Assembly: GCF_900142255.1 (NCBI RefSeq)
Contig: NZ_FRAF01000004.1
Coordinates: 1 to 64,000, forward strand
Source of the DNA: Alicyclobacillus tolerans
Lineage (GTDB): Bacteria; Bacillota; Bacilli; Alicyclobacillales; Alicyclobacillaceae
Direction: 5' to 3'
DNA: 64,000 nt
Translations under genes and position numbers: made by a program
Notes under the pieces: model-generated
Databases searched by the model: none
Seen by the model: the letters and a program-made list of their open reading frames with translations, nothing else
Told to the model about the DNA's origin: nothing
Shown: positions 7,930 through 18,100 of the stretch, piece by piece
Position numbering within the stretch: position 1 is the first letter of the stretch
Layout: each line of letters opens with the position of its first letter

Positions 7930-8194
7930 GATTATTCAACTCCTTTTGAGATGTCATGGAAATCAGTTTGCTCGATTTTTAGTTTTCTAAAACTTTTATC
8001 ATAAATTTTGTTTGCGGTTAGTTTGATTTTGTAGTCTGTTCCATTGAAATGCTGACTGAACATGAAGACTGGGGGGGATTTTTGCTTCAGGCAGTGTACG
8101 AAAGTGGAATATTAAAAAATCTTTATGATTTGTCATGTTGTTAACATATCATTTTTCATTTGCATTTATATCCAATAGCCAACTTCTTACATCT
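7930..8194. other. AT-rich intergenic stretch
   Basis: Beyond the ribosome site of the small minus-strand gene, this stretch holds no ORF with a credible start and no recognisable RNA. It must contain the promoter of the 54-residue gene. Confidence 0.5.
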
Positions 8195-8240
8195 AAAAAC
8201 CCTAAGGTTTTGAGTACTTATCTCAAAAGCCTTAGGGTTT
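8195..8240 (-). terminator. Terminator of tRNA-Leu
   Basis: AAACCCTAAGG-TTTTGAG pairs with CTCAAAAG-CCTTAGGGTTT in a stem of nearly 20 bp. On the minus strand it comes just after the tRNA and ends in a T run. Confidence 0.85.
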
Positions 8241-8243
8241 AAT

Positions 8244-8330
8244 TGGTGCGGCCAAGAGGACTTGAACCTCCACGGGGTTGCCCCCACTAGAACCTGAATC
8301 TAGCGCGTCTGCCAATTCCGCCATGGCCGC
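8244..8330 (-). tRNA. tRNA-Leu (anticodon CAG)
   Basis: On the minus strand the 87-nt sequence starts GCGGCCATGG and ends GGCCGCACCA with an encoded CCA. The anticodon stem CTAGA/TCTAG encloses the loop TTCAGGT, giving CAG. A long variable arm (GTGGGGGCAACCCCGT) marks it as class II leucine tRNA, and the T-arm GGTTCAAGTCC is intact. Confidence 0.97.
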
Positions 8331-8409
8331 ATGTAATTACGAAAAGACAACGTGAAAATTATAGCACATTGCGATTGTTCTATGCAAGTGCATTTCCTCT
8401 TGCATCGGT

Positions 8410-8439
8410 TTGAATTGGAGTCAATAATGAGGTTATGAT
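8410..8439 (+). promoter_or_regulatory. Sigma-A-like promoter of dapF
   Basis: TTGAAT (8410-8415) and TATGAT (8434-8439) lie 18 bp apart, about 50 bp before the dapF start. Confidence 0.4.
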
Positions 8440-8491
8440 GCGGTTGATATCGTGTAAAGTATTGCTGAATGATTCATGGGGGAGAGAATCG

Positions 8492-9331
8492 ATGAAAGTT
8501 ACTAAAATGCATGCACTCGGCAACAATTACATTTATATATCTGAGTTTGAGGAAAAACTGACCAACTATCAACTTTCTGATTTGGCTGTTCAATTAAGTG
8601 ATGTTCGTAAAGGGATTGGTTCTGATGGAATGATTTTAATTGGCCCTTCTCAGCGTGCTGATATACGTATGCGCATTTTTAATGCAGATGGCTCTGAAGC
8701 AGAAAACTGTGGTAATGGTCTTCGTTGTGTCGCCAAATACGCTTATGAGCACGGTTATGTGCACGGACAAACGAATTTTCAGATTGAGACCAAAGCAGGC
8801 ATAGTTGACGCAACAGTATATCCGGACGCAAAGGGTTACGTTCCCAGCGTAACAGTGGATATGGGGACTGTCCAATTTGGTCCAGAAGCAGTCGGGTTTC
8901 GTGGTGAAGCAGATCGTGCAGGACGCGCAAGTATAGAGGTTAATGGTGACATTTATTCAGGTTACTTGGTGTCCGTTGGTAACCCACACTTTGTTCAATT
9001 TGTCGAGAATGCCAAAGAGTATCCTGTTGAGGAGATTGGCCCAAAAATTGAACATCATCCGAGTTTTATTCATCGGACCAATGTTGAGTTTGTCACGCCA
9101 AAAACACCGTATGAACTAGATTTTCGTGTTTGGGAACGAGGTTCTGGAATTACTTTTGCTTGCGGTACTGGGGCCTGTGCAAGTGTGGCTGCAGGAGTAG
9201 CTGCAGGACTTTTGGCTGAGCAAGTTACCGTTCATTTGCTTGGTGGAGATTTGCGTATTGAGATTCGGAATGGACGAGTTTTGATGACTGGAGAGGCAGT
9301 AGAGGTTTTCACAGGAGAAGTTCATATTTGA
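8492..9331 (+). CDS. dapF: Diaminopimelate epimerase
   Basis: DapF converts LL- to meso-diaminopimelate in the cytoplasm for lysine and peptidoglycan synthesis. The start MKVTKMHALGNNYIYI is typical. The two catalytic Cys lie in NCGNGLRC (about residue 72) and FACGTGACAS (about 222), the pair of thiols used for two-base racemisation. At 279 residues it is of normal length. The ATG at 8492 follows GGGGGAGA; an in-frame ATG at 8435 would add an unmatched leader. The gene is monocistronic, between its own promoter and a shared terminator. Confidence 0.97.
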   Translation: MKVTKMHALGNNYIYISEFEEKLTNYQLSDLAVQLSDVRKGIGSDGMILIGPSQRADIRMRIFNADGSEAENCGNGLRCVAKYAYEHGYVHGQTNFQIETKAGIVDATVYPDAKGYVPSVTVDMGTVQFGPEAVGFRGEADRAGRASIEVNGDIYSGYLVSVGNPHFVQFVENAKEYPVEEIGPKIEHHPSFIHRTNVEFVTPKTPYELDFRVWERGSGITFACGTGACASVAAGVAAGLLAEQVTVHLLGGDLRIEIRNGRVLMTGEAVEVFTGEVHI

Positions 9332-9357
9332 TTTGGATAAGCTGGATAGATGGATTT

Positions 9358-9400
9358 GTAAAGTAAGAGAAATCATGGATTGTGATTTCTCTTACTTTAC
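9358..9400. terminator. Bidirectional terminator between dapF and flippase gene
   Basis: GTAAAGTAAGAGAAATCA (9358-9375) is a perfect inverted repeat of the 18 bases at 9383-9400. It serves the convergent genes on both sides and overlaps the last codons of the minus-strand gene. Confidence 0.85.
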
Positions 9401-9733
9401 AACAAGTGACACACCAGCTAAAATGACCGCTACTCCTGCCCAACGCCAAGCAGATACGTGTTCTTTAAAAATAAAGATAGAAACTAGAATTGCTGCTACA
9501 TATGCCAAGCTCTGCATAGGATACAGGAGGGAGAGAGACATTTTGGATAATAAATAAATCCAAATCACTGTAGCAATCACATATAAGACGAGACCCGCAA
9601 TCACCCAAGGGGAAAACATGACCAAAATGACTGCTTTTAAACTGTCAAGATGTTGCTTTCCGATGCCAATTTTCCATAGCGTTTGGCCTCCAACCAGCAA
9701 GATGATATTGCAGAGAATCAATAAATAATTCAC
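9392..9733 (-). CDS. Small EamA/SMR-type membrane protein, likely lipid-linked sugar flippase
   Basis: The 113-residue protein has four transmembrane helices in the small multidrug resistance/ArnE-F pattern. Features include GGQTLWKIGIG after helix 1, LLSKMSLSLLYPMQSLAYV in helix 3 and a final AWRWAGVAVILAGVSLV. ArnE/ArnF relatives move undecaprenyl-phosphate-linked sugars across the membrane, and this gene is last in an operon with GT2 and GT39-like transferases, which favours that role over drug export. The GTG at 9733 lies eight bases after GAGAGG and overlaps the GT2 stop as GTGA. Confidence 0.75.
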   Translation of the reverse strand: MNYLLILCNIILLVGGQTLWKIGIGKQHLDSLKAVILVMFSPWVIAGLVLYVIATVIWIYLLSKMSLSLLYPMQSLAYVAAILVSIFIFKEHVSAWRWAGVAVILAGVSLVVK

Positions 9734-10686
9734 CAATGTATCCTCTCTTTCTCTTCAAATAAAGGATGTTGCCAAGCGTGTTGGTTAAGCATCAACTCGT
9801 ATTCATCGCGATGTTGACTGACTATGGTATCCAGAATAAAGCCGCAAGTTAAGGAATTAGTTGCTAATATCATCAGACCGACTGCCAAAATAGCAGATGG
9901 GATTTTGGCAATTTGATGTGTGCTGATAAATTCGCTGATGACTGGGATACCCACTATTAAACCTAAAACAAAGAAGATGAGGGCCACAGCAGTAAAAAAA
10001 GCAAGTGGTCGATAGTCTTTGAAAATGCGAAAAACTGTTTTTAATACGCGTATCCCGTCGCGAAATGTATTCAATTTGGAAACGCTGCCTTCTGGCCGAT
10101 CACGATAATCAATCGGAATTTCAACAATGCGAAAATTTTTGTCCAAAGCGTGCAACGTCATCTCTGTTTCAATTTCAAACCCTTCACTTTTAATGGGCAT
10201 GGTTTTGGCAAATCGTCTGTTAAAGATACGATACCCAGTCATAATATCCCGTAGATTGGAATCAAATAGACGATTAATCAGGGAACGTACCATACGATTT
10301 CCAAAATCGTGTAAAGGGCGTTTGTTTTCAGCACTGTAAGATCCGTTCGATAGTCGATCTCCAATGACCATATCCGCTTCATTTTCCAGAATAGGTTGCA
10401 TCAAAGTTCGTGCGGCACTGGCCGGGTAGGTATCATCTCCATCAATCATGACATAAATATCAGCATCGACATCTCGAAACATGGAACGAATGACATTGCC
10501 TTTTCCTTGACGCGTCTCTCGGCGTACAATTGCTCCTGCTTTTTTAGCAATAAGCGCAGTATTGTCGCGGGAATTGTTGTCGTACACGTAAACGGTTGCT
10601 TCAGGCAGCGCCTTGCGCCAATCTCGAACGACCTTATCGATGGTCAATTCTTCATTATAGCAGGGAATAAGTACAGCTACTTTCAT
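9730..10686 (-). CDS. GT2 polyprenyl-phosphate glycosyltransferase (DPM1/ArnC-like) with membrane tail
   Basis: The 318-residue protein has a GT-A domain at 1-220, starting MKVAVLIPCYNEELTIDKVV, with the metal-binding DGDDTYP at about 84-90. A C-terminal half follows with two hydrophobic helices (about 225-250 and 268-290). This is the layout of dolichol/undecaprenyl-phosphate sugar synthases, which charge the lipid carrier on the cytoplasmic face. The start at 10686 overlaps the upstream stop as TAATG; an in-frame ATG 18 bases earlier has no ribosome site. It sits between a membrane glycosyltransferase and a flippase, giving a complete make-flip-transfer set. Confidence 0.85.
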   Translation of the reverse strand: MKVAVLIPCYNEELTIDKVVRDWRKALPEATVYVYDNNSRDNTALIAKKAGAIVRRETRQGKGNVIRSMFRDVDADIYVMIDGDDTYPASAARTLMQPILENEADMVIGDRLSNGSYSAENKRPLHDFGNRMVRSLINRLFDSNLRDIMTGYRIFNRRFAKTMPIKSEGFEIETEMTLHALDKNFRIVEIPIDYRDRPEGSVSKLNTFRDGIRVLKTVFRIFKDYRPLAFFTAVALIFFVLGLIVGIPVISEFISTHQIAKIPSAILAVGLMILATNSLTCGFILDTIVSQHRDEYELMLNQHAWQHPLFEEKERIHW

Positions 10687-11987
10687 TACGTATTGAGCCC
10701 CCATGTTTTGTCTTCATCCTGCGGGTCTTTCCTATTTTGTTGGTTGGTTAAAAGTTGTCTCTGACCACGAGTATAGGCAAAGTACAAGAAATAGGCTACG
10801 CCAATAAAGAAAAATGGCATGACAGGATATACATATCGATTAATTGGAATAAATGGCAGTTGGACAAGAACAAAATAGAAAACCAATGCTGTAAGCCAAC
10901 GTCCCATTAATTTTTGTAATCCCAATATTAGACCTATACTTCCAAGAATAACCCAAACTAAGTGAGCGTGTAACCAGAAGTTCAATAAGTGGCCTGTGAA
11001 CGTATGGGATGGCTGACCAAGGTACCATGGCGTAGAAAAGAGCAGTTGTAGTTTGTCCACCGTATACCATTGTAATGATTGCCATGGATGATGAGCAAAC
11101 TGTTGACCTATACGTACAAGAGCAAGGTGTTCTTGTTGTTTTGGCGATAGGCCGCGTCCAAGCGCCGGATCGTTCAAAAAGCGCCTTGTGGTTCCATACA
11201 GCAGAGGATTTCCTGCATCTTCATCTGTCAAAATAAGTTTGTGAAAGACAACTTCATTGCGAATCCACCAGGGAAACATTGGCAAGATAAATCCGATGAC
11301 ATAAATAGCCCAGTTGCGCAAGCTTCGACCCATCTGCCGTCTGTACGCGGATTGTAAGAACAGTAAAACTGGAGCGATGATGAGTGGAAATACAGTCGGT
11401 CGTACAAGGGTGCATAAGCCGAGCAAGAGTCCAGCAAGAAAAAAACGTCTGAGTAATGTTTTTTCGAGTGCACGAAAAAAGGCGGTCACAAAAAGCAACA
11501 GCGTAAAAACATAAAGTGTTTCAGTAAGTAAAGTCAGCGGACTCCATATGGCTGTTGGGTAAGTCAGAAAAAGCAGAGCAGCGAGTGCCGCTCCCCAAGC
11601 AGGAGTCAAACGGAGAGACAGTCGATATAGTAAATAAACGCTCCAGGCTGACAAAACAGCCTGACCCATTAAAGCCATATGAATCCATACATGAACATTG
11701 GGACTGAAGAGACGACCTACAGCGTACATAGCAGCTAAAAAAAGTGGATAACCTGGGGTGATTTGTGCAGCAGGTCCGCTCCCCCAATAGGTGTATACAT
11801 GGTGTAGCAGCAAAAATAATGCCGAATGGTTGTAGTGAACCATGTCGCCGTAGATAGGAATGGATTTTGTGGCGTAAGCTTTGCCAACTCGGAATAAAAG
11901 GGCGACAATCAAAATGAACCAGCCTATGCGGCGGGTGTTTAGGACAGTTTTCCATTTGTTCGATCCGATGGACTGTACTGATGACAC
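10686..11987 (-). CDS. Polytopic GT39/ArnT-like glycosyltransferase
   Basis: The 433-residue integral membrane protein has about 10-12 hydrophobic helices. The first extracytoplasmic loop holds an acidic residue in YGDMVHYNHSA and the PGYPLFLAAMYA motif found in ArnT and PMT-type enzymes, which use lipid-phosphate sugars as donors outside the membrane. The acceptor is unknown. The GTG start at 11987 lies seven bases after AGGAGG. It is the first gene of the three-gene operon, just after the MBL hydrolase gene on the same strand. Confidence 0.8.
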   Translation of the reverse strand: MSSVQSIGSNKWKTVLNTRRIGWFILIVALLFRVGKAYATKSIPIYGDMVHYNHSALFLLLHHVYTYWGSGPAAQITPGYPLFLAAMYAVGRLFSPNVHVWIHMALMGQAVLSAWSVYLLYRLSLRLTPAWGAALAALLFLTYPTAIWSPLTLLTETLYVFTLLLFVTAFFRALEKTLLRRFFLAGLLLGLCTLVRPTVFPLIIAPVLLFLQSAYRRQMGRSLRNWAIYVIGFILPMFPWWIRNEVVFHKLILTDEDAGNPLLYGTTRRFLNDPALGRGLSPKQQEHLALVRIGQQFAHHPWQSLQWYTVDKLQLLFSTPWYLGQPSHTFTGHLLNFWLHAHLVWVILGSIGLILGLQKLMGRWLTALVFYFVLVQLPFIPINRYVYPVMPFFFIGVAYFLYFAYTRGQRQLLTNQQNRKDPQDEDKTWGLNT

Positions 11988-11998
11988 AAGAAATCCTC

Positions 11999-12937
11999 CT
12001 AGTAGTTTCCTGTTCTAAAAAATAGAGTGGATTTATTTTTAGGACAAAATGAGCGCTTTACTTCTCCTGTCGATTCAAGACGAACAAGGTGCGCGAGTAG
12101 GGTGCGTTTGGCAAAAATTTTGGCCGCGGTAGGCAAGTTTGGATAGAGAGCCATTTGCAAATCGTCCAAACTTTTTTCTCCTGACACCAACAGTTTTAAA
12201 ATGTCCTGTTCTCGCTGCAATCGCCGATCCAACATTGTTTGAGCAGCCAGTTGTGGATGGGAGATGGGGTGTCCATGTCCTGGTAGAGCCAGTCTCCCTT
12301 CTGCTTGGATAAGCCATTCCAGTGATTCATAAAAATCGTCCATGTGACCGTCGGGAGGGCCAACCCAAACTGTGCCTGTGGCACTGAGATGATCTCCAAC
12401 GCAAATTACGTTATCTGGATTTATCTGTACATAAACATGCCCGTGTGTATGACCTGGCGAATGTTGAATGCTCACTTCGATGGATGCCCATTGAAACTTG
12501 TCAGGGAGTTCTAGCGGTCTCATTTCCCCCGAATGTTCTGCGCAATATTTGTCAATTTCTAGTTTGTGGAGATACGCTGGACAATTTAACCTTTTCGACA
12601 ACAGTCCAAGTCCGTCCGTATGGTCGTGATGGTAGTGTGTCGCCATCACTCCGATCCATAGCTCAATACGCAATTGGTCGGCGATTGCTTGTATGGTTTG
12701 CCCAACTTCTGGACGGTTAGAACCTGGATCGACCAATAAACCGTAACCTGCGTCAGCAATGAGATAAAGATTTGTGCTTGATTCAGGCGGCAATGTGTTT
12801 GTTGGCACGTCTATTTGCCATACATGTTGGCTGATTTGTTGCCAAGGTAGTAAATTTTGCAATCGTGCACCCCATTTGCATTTTGCAATCTTACATTGAT
12901 CATCATGGCCTCTCGTCTGTCTAGATTTCGCATACAC
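11999..12937 (-). CDS. MBL-fold metallo-hydrolase with C-terminal winged helix
   Basis: This metal-dependent hydrolase of the beta-lactamase fold has the motif THYHHDHTDG at about residues 104-113, followed by HSPGHTHGHVYV, VGDHLS and LPGHGHPIS, which supply the further metal ligands. The last 70 residues (QREQDILKLLVSG onward) look like the winged helix of the LACTB2/glyoxalase-like group. The substrate is unknown; relatives act on thioesters, lactones or RNA. I chose the GTG at 12937 because AAGGA is ten bases upstream; a TTG at 12946 is possible. Only 11 bp separate its end from the next operon. Confidence 0.8.
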   Translation of the reverse strand: MYAKSRQTRGHDDQCKIAKCKWGARLQNLLPWQQISQHVWQIDVPTNTLPPESSTNLYLIADAGYGLLVDPGSNRPEVGQTIQAIADQLRIELWIGVMATHYHHDHTDGLGLLSKRLNCPAYLHKLEIDKYCAEHSGEMRPLELPDKFQWASIEVSIQHSPGHTHGHVYVQINPDNVICVGDHLSATGTVWVGPPDGHMDDFYESLEWLIQAEGRLALPGHGHPISHPQLAAQTMLDRRLQREQDILKLLVSGEKSLDDLQMALYPNLPTAAKIFAKRTLLAHLVRLESTGEVKRSFCPKNKSTLFFRTGNY

Positions 12938-13030
12938 GCTGACCAATTCCTTCTGTCACCTGTGTATGAGCCGTGACATATAAATGAATTGTGCCTAGCA
13001 TGGGCCTGAAAAAATTTGGAGGAATGCGCC

Positions 13031-13507
13031 ATGGATTATGCAGTTGAATCCACCTACGCTCCAGCGCTGCAGAATATTAAACACAGCATTTACGCACATC
13101 AAGTATTCTGCTCCATTTTTGAAGAGATGCTGCAAACACCAGTTGGAGAAAAGATGTCAAATCAATCCAATATTTACACATCACTAGCAGCGTCCAGTTA
13201 CTATCGAGATCTTGCAGCTGGCTCATTGACTCGATTGCATTACGCTACGACCGATCCGGTTCATTATACACCGTTGTTGCTGCAAATGACGGTGATGGCT
13301 ATTTATGTTGCGCGTGGAGCGGATCGAGCCATATCGACTTTTTTGCCTCAAGTATCGGAAGGAAAACAATATTCTGAATGGCAAACATTGCTTCAGGAGT
13401 GGCAACGCCAACGAGTGCATTGGCTTAGGGAAACGGCGGTTGCCTTACGGCAGTTCACGCCTCCGGATGTCTGGGCAAAAGGCAAAAACATGGCATCTAT
13501 GCGATAA
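13031..13507 (+). CDS. Hypothetical helical protein, 158 residues
   Basis: A strong site, TTGGAGGAA, lies eight bases before the ATG at 13031. The product appears all-helical, with aromatic and Gln-rich stretches (LQNIKHSIYAHQVFCSIFEEM, SEWQTLLQEWQRQRVHWL) and one moderately hydrophobic helix (LLLQMTVMAIYVARG, about 84-98). I recognise no family and see no signal peptide. It is divergent from the MBL hydrolase gene and is followed 92 bp later by the HAD phosphatase gene on the same strand. Confidence 0.6.
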   Translation: MDYAVESTYAPALQNIKHSIYAHQVFCSIFEEMLQTPVGEKMSNQSNIYTSLAASSYYRDLAAGSLTRLHYATTDPVHYTPLLLQMTVMAIYVARGADRAISTFLPQVSEGKQYSEWQTLLQEWQRQRVHWLRETAVALRQFTPPDVWAKGKNMASMR

Positions 13508-13599
13508 GTTGTCAATTGTGAATGAATCGGATGTTGATAGAAGAGTGACTTGCGCGGCTAGGAAGTCTCGTCCATGATGGATGCGTGGAGGGAGAAAAC

Positions 13600-14478
13600 A
13601 TGCATCCAAAAAAAGAGAAAAAAGCTGGTTTAGGAATTTCGTTAGCTTTGTTAGATCTTGATGGGACCCTTTTTCGCGGAAAACAAGTCATATCTGGAGC
13701 TCCAGAGTTTGTAGAACGGTTGCGTCAATTAAAGATAAAGCCAGTGTTTTTTACGAATAACGCCACTCGTACTCCGGAGGAAACAGCCAATCACCTGCGT
13801 TCTTTAGGTATCTTTGCGAATTCGGATGAAGTTTGCACCGCCGCAGAAGCGGCGGCAGCTTTTTTAAGTGCAGAGTGGCGGTTGGAGAAAGGTAGCCATG
13901 TGGCGTATATAGGAAAAAACGGGTTGCGCCAGGCGCTTCTTGAAGCAGGATTTATCCCATTTTATGCTGGCCATGAAAAATGGGAACAGTTTCATTGGGA
14001 ATCGTTTACTGCCGCTGTGATTGGATTGGATATGGACGCAACTTATCAGTCTTTGGGACGTCTGAGTCGTATTGCTGCGCTTACGGGACGTTTGTTGCTG
14101 ACCAATGGAGATATTCGTATTCCGCTCGAAGGCGGCAGCTTTCAACCAGGGAATGGAGCGCTTGGAGCGTTTGTATCTATTGCGAGTGGTGTGGAAGCAG
14201 TAACAGTGGGTAAACCAAACGCTTATATGATTCACTATGCAAGTCAACGCTATGCCGTTTCTCTTGAAGAAACATTGATTGTTGGCGATAATCTCTGGAC
14301 AGATATTGCGGCTGGTCTTACCACTGGCATCCGCACTTTTTGGGTAGAGAGCGGCGTGCATTTAAATGCAAGAGAAATGCAGGACTGGCAGAGAATTTAT
14401 GGCCATCTTTCAGGGAATTTGCAGACATTTTCTTCGGTGGCGGAAATTTCTGCAGAAATATTGGATCTCAAAAGTTGA
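13600..14478 (+). CDS. HAD-IIA phosphatase (NagD / p-nitrophenylphosphatase-like)
   Basis: This cytoplasmic Mg2+-dependent sugar-phosphate phosphatase has HAD motif I in LLDLDGTLFRG (nucleophile Asp), motif II in FFTNNATRTPEE, a conserved GKPNAYM Lys before motif IV, and DNLWTDIAAG as the second acidic motif. The 292 residues include the C2-type cap between motifs II and III (roughly 85-210) that defines the NagD group. The in vivo substrate is unknown. The ATG at 13600 follows GGAGGGAG, while an upstream in-frame ATG at 13585 lacks a site. Confidence 0.88.
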   Translation: MHPKKEKKAGLGISLALLDLDGTLFRGKQVISGAPEFVERLRQLKIKPVFFTNNATRTPEETANHLRSLGIFANSDEVCTAAEAAAAFLSAEWRLEKGSHVAYIGKNGLRQALLEAGFIPFYAGHEKWEQFHWESFTAAVIGLDMDATYQSLGRLSRIAALTGRLLLTNGDIRIPLEGGSFQPGNGALGAFVSIASGVEAVTVGKPNAYMIHYASQRYAVSLEETLIVGDNLWTDIAAGLTTGIRTFWVESGVHLNAREMQDWQRIYGHLSGNLQTFSSVAEISAEILDLKS

Positions 14479-14608
14479 AATTTGTCAATTCTTGCGCACG
14501 CTATATTTAGGGTTTATAATCGTCGGTGTTTCCATCATCGCACTATATATAGTGTCCATTTGAGTGACTCCCCGCTGGTTTTTACTGAGATGTAAGGAGT
14601 GGAAAGCT

Positions 14609-15076
14609 GTGCGCTGTCCGTTTTGTGGTAGCGAAAATTCCCGTGTTATCGAATCGAGATCGAGCGAAGAAGATTCAGCAACCCGCAGAAGACGAGAGTG
14701 TGTCAATGTGGAATGCAGTAAACGTTTCACAACCTGGGAACGCGTGGAATTACGGCCTCTAGTGGTTGTCAAGAAAGATAAAATGCGTGAAGAATTTGAT
14801 CGGGACAAGCTCTATCGCGGGTTGCAACGTGCTTGTGAGAAACGCCCTATCTCTGCCGATAAGCTTGATGAAGTTGTCACGCACATTGAACAGAGTTTGC
14901 GGGCTGAATACGAACGGGAAGTACCTTCATCTGCCATTGGTGAGCGAGTGATGGAAGAATTGCGGTCGATTGATGGAGTGGCGTATGTCCGTTTCGCCAG
15001 TGTATATCGCCAGTTTCGTGATGTGGAGACTTTTGCCAAAGAAGTGCTTGCATTGATGGAGAAAAATGTTACATAA
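14609..15076 (+). CDS. nrdR: NrdR, ribonucleotide reductase repressor
   Basis: NrdR senses ATP/dATP and represses nrd genes. The zinc ribbon is VRCPFCGS at residues 1-8, paired with ECVNVECSKRFTTWER. The ATP-cone runs from about residue 50 (RPLVVVKKDKMREEFDRDKLYRG) to 140, with YVRFASVYRQFRD near its end. The 155 residues match the family. GTG 14609 follows AAGGAG by eight bases and gives the canonical first residues. It lies 35 bp upstream of nrdJ, so it probably controls that gene and is co-transcribed with it. Confidence 0.97.
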   Translation: MRCPFCGSENSRVIESRSSEEDSATRRRRECVNVECSKRFTTWERVELRPLVVVKKDKMREEFDRDKLYRGLQRACEKRPISADKLDEVVTHIEQSLRAEYEREVPSSAIGERVMEELRSIDGVAYVRFASVYRQFRDVETFAKEVLALMEKNVT

Positions 15077-15111
15077 CTTTTAGACAAGCATGGAGCAGAG
15101 GAGAATGCCGG

Positions 15112-18100
15112 GTGAGTGTTACAAAGGATACAAGTATGCTTCCGTTTACAGATGAGGATTGGCTGCATGCTACAGGTGAACGAATTGTGGCTGATCGTTA
15201 CCTGATGAAGGATGTCAGGAAGGAATCCTTAGCGGAAGGATCTCTAGTTGTAGCAGTGCTGGATAAAAAACGTGCTTATCATGAGTTGGCGCGTATTGTT
15301 TCGATTTCATCCGATCAATCCCAGGTTGTTGTTGAACTGCGGGATGGGGTTCGGGAAGAACTGCCTGTACAGCAGGTAGATGTACTGCTTGAAACGGCCC
15401 CGCGCCAAATGTGGCGGCGAATTGCACGCGGCGCTGCAAGCGTCACGCTGCAACCGGGTAAGTTTGAGGAAGATTTCTATCAGTTGCAGAGTCGCTGGCG
15501 ATATGTTCCAGGCGGGCGCATTAATGCTTCTATGGGAACAGGAATGAAGACGACCAGTTACAACTGTTTTGTCATTCCCAGTGTGGGACCTACACCGCGC
15601 GATTATGCAGAATCGTTTGGACAGACTCTAGAAATTCAAGCCCGATCAGGCGGGGTTGGAATGAATCTTTCTCGTATTCCTCCTCAGGGAACCTTAGTAC
15701 CTGTTTCCAATGAGAAACGCAATACGCATTTACAGTTAATGTTGGATATTTGGCATGCAGACATTCGAGATTTTTTGGCAACAGAATATCCCAACAGTAC
15801 GAAAGTGGTACGTGTGAATAAAGAATTTTTGCGGGCTGTGGAAGAAGAAGCGAATTGGACGTTTGTTTTTCCTGATACTTCAGTAGAAGGATACGATGAA
15901 TTGTGGAACGGTCGAATTGAGGATTGGTTGGCAGCTGGCTTACCGATAATTGACTTGGAGACCGTCAATGCTCGTCAGCTCTATGACGAATTGTTGTATA
16001 GCGGTGTACAAATTCTTAGCGATGTTGTTGGAAGTGTCCTTTATCCTGGAGATCAGCGGGGGACGATTGCGTCTACATTGGGTGATATGTGGGAAAAAAT
16101 GGGTGACGGAAAGCGTGTGACAATTAATCTTTCATCGTTACGGCCACGCTACAGTTATGTGCGAGGTGTGAATGGCCGTTCTTCAGGCGCCTATTCGTGG
16201 GGATTACTCTATGACAAGGGCAATGAGGTGTTTGGTTACGGCTTTGGTCCGGTAGGCGTGGGAGAAATTATGAGTGTAGGGTGTCAGTTGACCTTGCAGG
16301 GCGGCTCTAGACGTGGAGCCCTGATGTTGATATTGAACGACAGACACGCAGATATTTTAAAATTTATTCGTTGCAAGCAGGTAGAGGGAGTCATTACGGG
16401 AGCCAATATCTCAGTTGGTGTGTCTGAACAGTTTATGGAAGCCCGTAAATCAGGAGGACAATGGTCACTTGGCTTTGTACCTCTCGCAGATATGACGCAA
16501 TTTGATGGGGACTTCGAGTCCTGGGCAGCCCATGGAGGTACTCTGCAGATTACAGAAGAATTGCCAGCCGAGGAATTATGGCGAGAATTATGTGTATCAG
16601 CTTGGAAGTCTGCTGAACCGGGAGTTGTCTTTTTAGGGCGCGCTAATCGTTTATCCAATTCATATTATTTTAATCCTTTAGTAGCGACAAACCCTTGCGG
16701 TGAACAACCACTCCCTGCAAACGGCATTTGCAATTTAGGGGCGGTTGTATTAAGCAAATTTGCTGTCGGATTCCGCGATACTGCCGAACGACATGAATTC
16801 GCTGACAAGGAAAAAGAACAGTATATTCTATCGTTGCTTCGCCAGCACTTTTCGGACTCGGAAGCAGAATTTCTTCTCCATCACGTTTTATGGGAAGATT
16901 TGGAATGGGTAACGCGTACTGGGCTTCGTTTTCAGGATGCTGTTATCGATGCAACTTATTATCCGTTTGAGGCTAATCGACAGAATCAGTTGCGGGAGCG
17001 ACGTGTTGGACTTGGCATTATGGGGCTGCATGATTTGTTGCTCTATTGTGGATATCGCTATGGTGGGGAGAATTCAGTCAAATTTATAGATATTTTGATG
17101 GGATTGATGGCTGAATGGTGCTATCTAGAATCTGTTGAGTTGGCTAAAGAAAATGGACCGTTTCCCGCATTTGACGCAGATAAATTTCTGGCATCCGGTT
17201 ATATGAAACAGATGGCGCGTGAAAAACCTCATGTTGTAGAGGCTATTCGTCAATTTGGTGTTCGCAATGTCACCACGATGACAATTGCTCCTACAGGAAC
17301 TACAGGTACAATGGTTGGTTGTTCGACAGGTTGCGAGCCGTATTATGCCTGGTCTTATTTCCGCAATTCTCGACTTGGGATGTTTGAGGAAAGTGCTGAG
17401 ATTGTTAATGAGTTTCATCAAAAGCATCCCAATCAAGAGTTGCCGGATTATTTTGTGACCGCGATGGATCTCGCTCCGGAAGATCATGTGCGCGTACAGG
17501 GTGCTTTACAAAAATGGATTGATAGTTCCATTTCGAAAACATGTAATGCTCCCCATTCATATACCATTGAGGATACATTACGACTTTACGATTTGGCTTA
17601 CGAGGTTGGTTGTAAAGGAATTACCATTTATCGTGATGGTTCGCGATCGGAACAGGTGCTGTCTCTCAAAGAAGAAGAGACAAAGATGGAAAGTGAAGTT
17701 TTCCCTCAAGAAGGAGCAAGTGTAGAAGCGGCGGCAGCTACAGGTTACCGAAAGCGCAAGCGTCCGGATGTTCTATATGGAGCCACGTATCGCAAAAATA
17801 CACCGCTTGGTAAAGCGTTTATTACAATTAATGACGATCCGACAGAGCATGTGGCGGTGGAGATGTTTGTCAATATTGGTAAAGCTGGATCGGACGTCTA
17901 TGCGGCAAACGAGGCTTTAGGTCGAGCTATTACTCTCTATCTTCGCGATTCGGCTAATCCGAATAAGGAGGCGGAACTGGTCAAGCACTTCTCGGGCATT
18001 GGCGGATCTAACGCAGTTGGCTTTGGAGATAATCGTATCACTTCAGTGCCTGATGCTATTGCCAAGTCGTTGATTCAGCACGCTGAGACTTTTCCGTTGC

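Noticed and set aside
7767-7949. 60-residue plus-strand ORF
   Set aside because: It has no ribosome site; the opposite strand carries a better gene with AAAAGGAG.
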